A stretch of DNA of 64,000 nucleotides, taken from assembly GCA_014529385.2 (NCBI GenBank), contig CM043955.1, positions 134,922,108 through 134,986,107 on the forward strand, read 5' to 3'. The notes beneath the pieces are model-generated. The model had not been told where the DNA came from, made no database searches, and saw nothing but the letters and a program-made list of their open reading frames with translations. Below, piece by piece: positions 57,551 to 64,000 of this stretch (position 1 is its first letter; the number at the start of each line of letters is the position of its first letter). The position numbers and the translations under genes are program-made. Source of the DNA: Adiantum capillus-veneris (taxonomy: Eukaryota > Streptophyta > Polypodiopsida > Polypodiales > Pteridaceae).

Positions 57551-57900
57551 TGAGAGAGAGAGTTTGGTGGCTGAGGATATGAAAAGAAGTGCACAACAAT
57601 ATGTATATAATCTACATAACGGCAGGAAGGGAAATTGTTTCACAGAGAATAGAGAATGCATTTTAGGTTTCTTTTTGTGATGATGCAAGCTTATGATTTC
57701 CTTTCCAACAGGGTGAAGTTGAAATTACGACTATGTAATTGGGGGCGAAGCTACAAGATTCCGTGAAAGTGGAGGTTGGTGGTCGTACTAGTAAGCCTAC
57801 AGGTCCTTTATAGAAGTACAGAGAGGTATATTTATTTTTATCCATTTTGTGCGCTCTCTCTCTCTCTCTCTCTCTGTGTGCGCGCGCGCACGCGCGTAAC
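57150..57900. repeat. Microsatellite-rich repeat cluster
   Basis: A ~52-bp unit (TTGTAAAAATATA.CAAGTTG, ATGGC.AGC.CTTTCAT) occurs at 57150-57203 and 57327-57379. A second unit (TAAGCCTA.A...CTTTATA.AAGTACA) occurs at 57205 and 57789. Each is followed by CT repeats ((CT)n at 57259-57310 and 57857-57876, the latter running into GTGTGCGCGCGC). A (GA)n tract lies at 57475-57560. Confidence 0.7.
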
Positions 57901-60900
57901 AAAGAGGGGATAAATAAGTTGTTGAAGATTTATTTATTTTTTTAATTAATTTATGATATTTTAAGATGAACATTATTATGGACTTCATAAAACTTTAACT
58001 ATAAGAGAACTCATAACAAAGCTATTTAATTCAAAAGACCTTACTAGTTTATAAGATCTTAAATGAACTTTATTATGACTACAGGAAACCAAAACCATAA
58101 TCGACTTATAGATAGCCATCTCAAACTCAGGATAGTTTTGAATCCAAAAAGAAAAAGATTTCTCCCACCAATCTCATCATCCATATTCTATAGAAACTAG
58201 TGTAAGCAGCCCCTTCATCTCAAGACAACTCAAAGTAATGTTACTATTGAGTGAACAAAAGATACTACATATCAATAACTCATCATCACTGCCAAAAACA
58301 TTCACCCCACTACATAGTCATTACTTCAGATCGCCAAAAAACTTGGCAAACCTACATATGAGAAATTTTAGAGGTAAATTAACTAAATTTGAAGGTTTTT
58401 ATACTAATTTTCTTTGAATTTTGTAGGTTTTATCACCTTCAAATTAAAAATTTAGAGATAAATCTCAAAATTTGTAGATGGGATTACACAATACCTAGGT
58501 TTTTTTCGAGCAGTGCTGCCCGATGACCTTTGAGAGTGTGGGCCTAGTGCCATTGGAAATTGCTGCTTTTGGAAAGGAGAGCTATTGTGCTAGTTTATCA
58601 TATTTCTAGTTTTTCTATGCATCTTATGCTTCAATTATTTGGGAATTCTCTAATTTGTCAACTTGAGTTTATTGGCTGCCCAAAGGGCAAAGGCCATAGA
58701 GATGCCTTCTCTTTTTGCCTAGCTAAAAATAAGAATGATATTTTATGTTTTACGAACTAAAGAAAAGTTCTTATTGGCTACTAAGATAATCGTTTCTCAG
58801 TACAAGGTTTGAATTTAGTATTTGACAAGCTATCAAAAATCAATGCACATTGAATGTATTGGAATCCTCTTGCCTTTTTTCCAAGAATAACCTTGCAATA
58901 GGCTTTCTTGGTTCATATAGAGAATCACCTATTATGCAAACACAATCTCGAATTCTCCTTGTGCCGCTCCTTTAAGACATCCTCAAAATCTGCTAGCAAG
59001 TGGTTGTTCAACCTGATGACTATTTTTCCTATTAAGTTTGAAGCAATTCTCTAGTTCTCTCTTGTTGTACGAGCTTTCTAGGAGAGTTGGGACTTGAGGC
59101 TTGGAGTCGGGAGTGCCCCTTGCAAAACTACACTCACGAGATCTCTATCACAAACCCTGTTTGAATATTGTGTAACATGCAACCTTGGTTAATCGATGAT
59201 CAGGTGGAATCAAGATTAGCAAAACTATAGGTTTTTTGTGTTGGGACTCTAGCCGTTGTGCAAAGTGGGAGGAGGCAAACAACAAGCTATTGGGATGGGA
59301 GCTCATGGAGGAACACTCTGCCCAGTTTTGTAGCCCTCGTATTTTGATCATGTGTTTCCCTTCTTGCAACTTAGCCTTTGTTTTTGCCTTGGTAAATGTG
59401 AAGCAAAATTACGTTTTGCTTAATTCCTAGCTCGGTTCCATGGTGACCTTTTTGGTTCACCTACAACAAGCTGGCGATGGTTGGGGCAGAGGCTCCGAGG
59501 AGCAATGATGCAGTGCTCCGTAGAGATCCGCAACACTCTGCCCATTTGTGTCGTAACTACTTTAGTGTTGTTCCCCTTGTTGCAACTTAGCCTCGACTTT
59601 TAGTATCCTTGCAGATGTTTTCTTTTTGCATCATTACTAGTTCCCATCCGTTCCTCTTCTTTCAACTTAGGCTCATGTTCAAAAGGTTCTTTTTCCAAAT
59701 CTTTGGTTCTCAAAAAGTGGGGATTTATTTTGGCTTTTGATGCTCAAAAAGTCAAGGTTGAATCTGAATTTCTTTGTGTGTTTGTTTATTGCTATGTCAT
59801 GATGTTGTTGCACAAAATTTGCTCATGTGTTTTTTCAATAAAATTAGCACAATGCTCAACCTCTTGTTTCTAGGGTCAATTTTCTTTTCTACTTTGTGTT
59901 GATGTTCGTGCTGTTGTGTTGGTTTTGCTATCAATCCATTGTGTTGCCACATTGAAGTTGAGAAGATGTGGCCATGGTAATGACCTTGCCACCCCATTGT
60001 TTTGAATCAAGGTTGTCTATAGTTAAGCTAATGATATTTTATCAAATATTGTTTTGTGCATGTGAAATTGGAGATTAATCTATTGAAAGTTTCATGGCTT
60101 CGAAAGAGGTTTATGCTTTTTATTTGGGCCTTGAAGCTTTGCATTTCAAAATGGGTGATTGATCTTTGGGTTCTTGTTAGCGGAGCAATATTGTAGTGGA
60201 GGTAAGAAATTTTTTGCACTCTTGACAGGTGCCTACCTCGATTATCGTGTATGCAAGCAAGTGACAACTAGTAACCTACTGATCTTGTCCTAGGAAACTC
60301 CGCTCGACACTTTTGCCAACTGCAAACAATGCTTGAAGACTCTACATCTCAATCCAAAACTACTTCCGTGTGTATGTGCCAAAGAGCTGTAGTTATCATT
60401 GCCTTTGTGGGTGCCATTGTGGGAGTTATAATTTCCATGATGGGAGCTATCGTAGCTTTAGTGGCATCCATCTGCATCTCTTTAAAGCAAGCAACAACAT
60501 GTCCTCTTCGAGCTTCGGGATCAAGGCTTATGCTTTCAACCCCTTTGAGCTAGGGATCCCTTACCAGTGCCTTTCCCTTTTCAACCCTGAATTTTGGGAA
60601 CAATTGTCATTAACGTCTAATTTTTCAAGCATTTTTAATTGTGATCCTCTTCATGTATGGCAATGTCATGCAAAATGAGAAAGCTATGCACCTTGCTGCT
60701 ACTACCCCCATGATACGAGTGAGCTTGCGTTCCAGCTATAGATGTGCAAGATTTTGAGTGCTAATGGATTCCTTTGCCCATGTTGCACAATACCGAGGCA
60801 CAAAGGACGAGACACTTGAGTGCACAAAGGCTCTTGTAAGGGTATAATAGTCCCTATCCCATCCTGTCGTTCTAGTCCCACTTTTACTGTCTAGTTTTCT

Positions 60901-61130
60901 TGTTTCTTTGTTTTTCTTTAGGGTTCTAGATCTGCTTTTGTTGATATTGATTGCGTTTTCCTGTTTGTTGCTTGCAATTTACTCGGTGTATTCAATTGCA
61001 AGGACTACCCATTGAGATCAGCTACGGTAACCCTTTAGTCTCTACTGTACAATCTCTAGCATGTTCACGACTAGGGTGCAATTGAGCAGGCTTTCCTAGA
61101 TAACAATATTGTATAGAGTGGGGTCACATT
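57901..61130. other. 3.2 kb with nothing recognised
   Basis: Low-coding sequence; ORFs are at most about 100 codons (for example 60370-60678) and none carries a known motif. No tRNA, rRNA or LTR structure seen. Confidence 0.5.
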
Positions 61131-61409
61131 GTTTGTGGGCATGGAAAAGACCTGCATAAAGTTTGGAATATTTGTGGGTGACTTATACATGCTACTATGG
61201 GGATTGAGAAGCCCATGCTCAAGTGCGTGCAGGAAGGGGGAAGGAGAAGATGAGAGGAGAGAGACCAAGGCTTTGGGGGAACCATACAGCTTAGAAGGAG
61301 ATGTGTGTGCTGCTTTATTTTATGTATATGGGAAGAATACAAAGGTTAGTGAGTTAGTGAGGGTAGGGGGTGTCCGGACGGCTGTCCATAGGGCCTTTAC
61401 CCAACAATC
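61131..61409 (-). repeat. 3' LTR of a copia element
   Basis: On the minus strand the purine tract TTTAGGTGGGAGAT is followed by TGTTGGGTAAAGGCC at about 61409; the LTR probably ends CCCACAAACA at 61131. A TATA-like ACATAAAATAAAG lies within. The lower border is chosen from the terminal CA only. Confidence 0.6.
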
Positions 61410-62627
61410 TCCCACCTAAAGGCCAATGTGGCCTTAAGTAGAGACTAAAGCTAGTATGTACAATTGTGAAGCACGACAGCTTCACCCTTGTACAAATCAG
61501 TTCACCATACACCCATTGACTTGATGCAATGTACAAACTGCTCTGTAGCTAGGCTCTTTGTAAGAGCATTTGCTAGGCTATCATTAGTGTGGACCTTGAC
61601 AAGCTCCAAGCACTTATCTGTCAATGCATCCCACATGAGATGATACCTCACCTCAATGTGGTTTGACTTGGAGTGAAACACGGGATTCCTTGCCAAAGCA
61701 ATGACACTCTGAGTATCACAATTCAAAACTGGAACCTAATGAATGTTTAGATCTCCTACTAAATGTGCCAACCATAAGGCTTCCTTGTTGGAATCTGACG
61801 TTGCAACATACCCAAACTTTGTAGTGGAAGAAGCCATACAATCTCGAGAGATGATTTCCAAGAAATGGCTCCTCCTACAAATACAAAAATGTAGCCAGAC
61901 ATAGATCTTCTACTATATATACAACCTGCATAATATGCATCTATGCAACCAACAATAGATGCATCGCTATTACCAACAATAGATGCATCGCTACACTCGC
62001 ATAATCTGCATCTTTGTAACCAACAATCGATGCATCGCTATTACCAAAGCGTAAACACCTACTTGTTATAACCTTCAATTGTCTAAGGATGTGTTTCAAC
62101 GCTATCCAATGTTCCTTTCCACGATTATCTATATATCGACTGACCACTCCCAATACAAATGCAATGCCTGGCCTCGTAACCTACCATAGCATACATTATG
62201 CATACAACGTTTTATGTCCCCAATACCACATATACCAAGCTGATTAGGATCACCTAGCTTCATTGAGTATGGAACGCTTGCCATTTCGGCTCTCTCAGCA
62301 TCTGACTTGGGAGAATCTTCTTGATAAGTTTCAAATATGATGGTAGTGGGACTGCCTTCCCCCCTTGCATATTGAACCACCTCAAGACCTCTTTTCCTAT
62401 CTCTCTTGATACGCATACCAAGAAAATGGTTTGCTTCACCCAAATCCTTCATAGAAAATTTTTTTGTTTGAATTTGCCTTAATTTGGAAATCTCTTCAGT
62501 GGAGTTTCTTGCAATGAGCATGTCATCTATATATAAAATGAGAATGACTAAAGAACCATCAATGAGTTTCTTTGTATGCAAGTAGTGATCCTCTTGACTC
62601 CTTCTAAAACCCTGGGACCGCATAAAG
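61410..62627 (-). pseudogene. Copia RT C-terminus and RNase H
   Basis: Broken minus-strand frames: copia RT MRSQGFRRSQEDHYLHTKKL, then LVILILYIDDMLIARNS (catalytic YIDD) and SMKDLGEANHFLGMRI (62627-62400); VSRYIDNRGKEHWIALKHIL and IVGYKDADYAS (62150-62000); RNase H CDTQSVIALARNPVFHSKSN, HIEVRYHLMWDAL and SLANALTKSLA (61726-61502). At 61925-62045 a GATGCATCGCTATTACC-type unit is repeated, which distorts the DADYA region. Confidence 0.85.
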
Positions 62628-63320
62628 TGTAATTTTTTTGGTTGACAGACTTCTGGATCAACACCCTGGAGATCAGTGTGTTCCCATGCAAACAGGTCTT
62701 TATACTTCTGAAATAATGCCTTAGATTTCTCACTAACCTCTAGCTTTGGATGCTTGTTGACCTTAACCATTTTGGGACTTTTCTCTGAGCCAAGACTCCA
62801 TCCTCAATCTCTTGATCGTCTAGACGGAGCCAATTAGGATCACCTTCTTTTCTTTTGTCCAATGACTCAGCTTATTTTTCGGTTTGAATACCATTTGCAT
62901 ACTCATTAAATGGATCTCCTAATTCAGCGATTCCAGGTTCCATTTCTACCCTTTCATTAGCTTGATCTGGATTCTCCACATTGGTCAGGTTGCTTCTGGT
63001 CTAAACTCCTACTTCTCCTGGTCTGACTAGTTTGGTGTTCGCCCATCAAGCTAAATTGTCCTCTCCCCAAGGTTAGATTCAATAAATTGGTTAGGATATT
63101 TCCATCTTTGTCTTTTAGGTTGCTCTTTGTCGATTAAGACAGCATTCAGATCAATCTCTGCAATTGGAAAAGTATTCATGGATGCGAGTATACACTCAAT
63201 CTTCTTTGCTCCATACTTTTTGCAAAGTTCTTCTGGCCTCATTTCCTTTTTCCAGCTTTTGATATTATTAGTCTTTATCTGAATTTGTCTATTGGGTTCT
63301 TGAATAGTCAATGTTTGACT
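62628..63320 (-). pseudogene. Ty3/gypsy Pol fragment fused to the copia RT
   Basis: Minus-strand text reads KKYGAKKIECILASMNTFPI, AEIDLNAVLIDKEQPKRQ (63250-63090), GDPNWLRLDDQEIEDG (about 62860-62810) and then MVKVNKHPKLEVSEKSKALF, YKDLFAWEHTDLQGVDPEVC (62770-62640). The last part is the segment just before RT in Tat/Athila-like gypsy elements. It runs in frame into copia RT near 62628. Confidence 0.65.
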
Positions 63321-64000
63321 TGTTACCACACTAGGACCGCCAGGGCATTTTTTCCCTCTTTAGGAGGCTTTTTCCCCCGTGCATTGTATATACGCCCATC
63401 ACTCTAGGGCTATCTATCTTTCCATTGCACACTAAGTAACACATTATCTATTGTGTGCCTTGAGCTTCCTTCGTCTTCTCCAAGCTGTGTGTGTTTCTCT
63501 GCAACCCTAATTCCAACAATTGGTATCAGAGCAGGTCACGTCCTCCCGGGCTTAGTCGCCAGCTGCTCCAGCACACGCCTGCTCACTTTCTCTGATTTCA
63601 ATGAGCTTTGGCGACCGTTCGTAGGTCGACAAAATTTTTTATTTGGGCTCAAAATTTGGTCTGCTCAGAATTTTGATTTGGGCTCATTTCGGCCTCTGTT
63701 TCCACTACAGGCAGTATTGCACAGGCTATTTCGTCATTTTGTGCAGAATTTCTATCAGTGCCATTTTCTACATAACAGGTGCCTTATAATCTTCTACGGT
63801 TTGTGCTATATAGCACAGGTTGTTCCCGCTCCGTTTCTCCTATTTTCGGGCAGTTTTCACATCAGGTGCAGCATTTACCATGGCTGACAACAACAACACA
63901 GATGTGTTCAAGATGTTTGCTGTTGCTGAGGACAGATTGGATGGGGACAACTACCCTATGTGGGCTTATATGATGCAACATGTTCTTGTGTCAAAGGGTG
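63321..64000 (+). mobile_element. Copia element, 5' end, running off the window
   Basis: LTR 63321-63518 (TGTTACCACA...CTAATTCCAACA, with TGTATATACG as possible TATA), primer-binding site TGGTATCAGAGC at 63521-63532, a 350-bp leader and the Gag start at 63880. It is the intact counterpart of copia D and serves to define the MITE-like insertion there. Confidence 0.9.
63880..64000 (+). CDS. Copia Gag, N-terminal part (cut by window end)
   Basis: Starts ATG at 63880 (MADNNNTDVFKMFAVAEDRL, then DGDNYPMWAYMMQHVLVSKG) and is open to base 64000. The LDGDNYPMW.YMMQ pattern is the usual start of the copia Gag domain. Confidence 0.88.
   Translation, partial: MADNNNTDVFKMFAVAEDRLDGDNYPMWAYMMQHVLVSKG

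Noticed and set aside
57379-57688. Ser-Leu or Arg-Glu repeat ORFs
   Set aside because: Direct translations of GA/CT microsatellites, not genes.
1-64000. CRISPR arrays, rRNA, tRNA or bacterial operon structures
   Set aside because: None seen. Direct repeats found are LTRs, microsatellites or minisatellites, and the tRNA-like words are retroelement primer-binding sites.

Overview
The window looks like nuclear DNA of a land plant: split genes, plant-type Ty1/copia and Ty3/gypsy (chromovirus) elements, L1-type LINEs with a DUF4283-like ORF1, and CCCTAAA-type (plant telomeric) motifs. Introns of 13-24 kb packed with nested retrotransposons suggest a large, repeat-rich genome such as a fern. That is an inference from style, not from a species-specific marker.

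One host gene is recognisable. Eight exons of a plant O-fucosyltransferase-family protein (PF10250 type) lie on the minus strand: 56408-56235, 50320-50230, 26638-26565, 26483-26395, 13587-13401, 13186-13005, 12773-12671 and 12593-12262. All junctions have GT/AG borders and all phases join, giving 410 codons plus 2 nt from the start codon. The last exon or exons are not seen. Small introns (77-231 bp) alternate with very large ones (5.9, 23.6 and 12.8 kb, plus intron 8, which would run out of the window at base 1). Almost all other features sit inside these introns.

Layout: 1-1726 is the 3' part of a decayed Ty3/gypsy element with its LTR. 1727-12187 is a head-to-tail minus-strand series of three LINEs of one family (one twin-prime-like inverted copy, LINE A with an intact 1203-aa ORF2, LINE B with an intact ORF1), separated and bounded by (CT)n tracts. 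12262-13587 holds exons 8-5. 14170-20929 is an L1-type LINE with target duplications, split by a 3.4-kb copia derivative with its own 5-bp duplication. 21305-25431 holds an older LINE, a solo LTR carrying a telomere-like array, an 88-bp minisatellite and a short element with terminal direct repeats. 26395-26638 holds exons 4 and 3. 27012-34718 is a nearly complete, young chromovirus (1.5-kb LTRs, duplication ATTTG). 35330-40392 is a second, longer L1-type LINE. 40850-49617 is a nest of gypsy, LINE and copia remnants, including a copia element split by a probable MITE. 50230-50320 is exon 2. 51190-56034 holds LTR and LINE fragments. 56235-56408 is exon 1, encoding an N-terminal membrane anchor. 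57150-61130 has simple repeats and nothing recognised. 61131-64000 holds copia and gypsy pieces and the start of a fresh copia copy.

The most unusual signal is the LINE A/B family: copies B, A, the inverted copy and a fragment inside a gypsy LTR are bordered by TC microsatellite, and a fifth copy has it at its 3' end. This suggests a plant LINE that targets (TC)n. LINE B sits in the tract that starts at the 5' splice site of exon 8.
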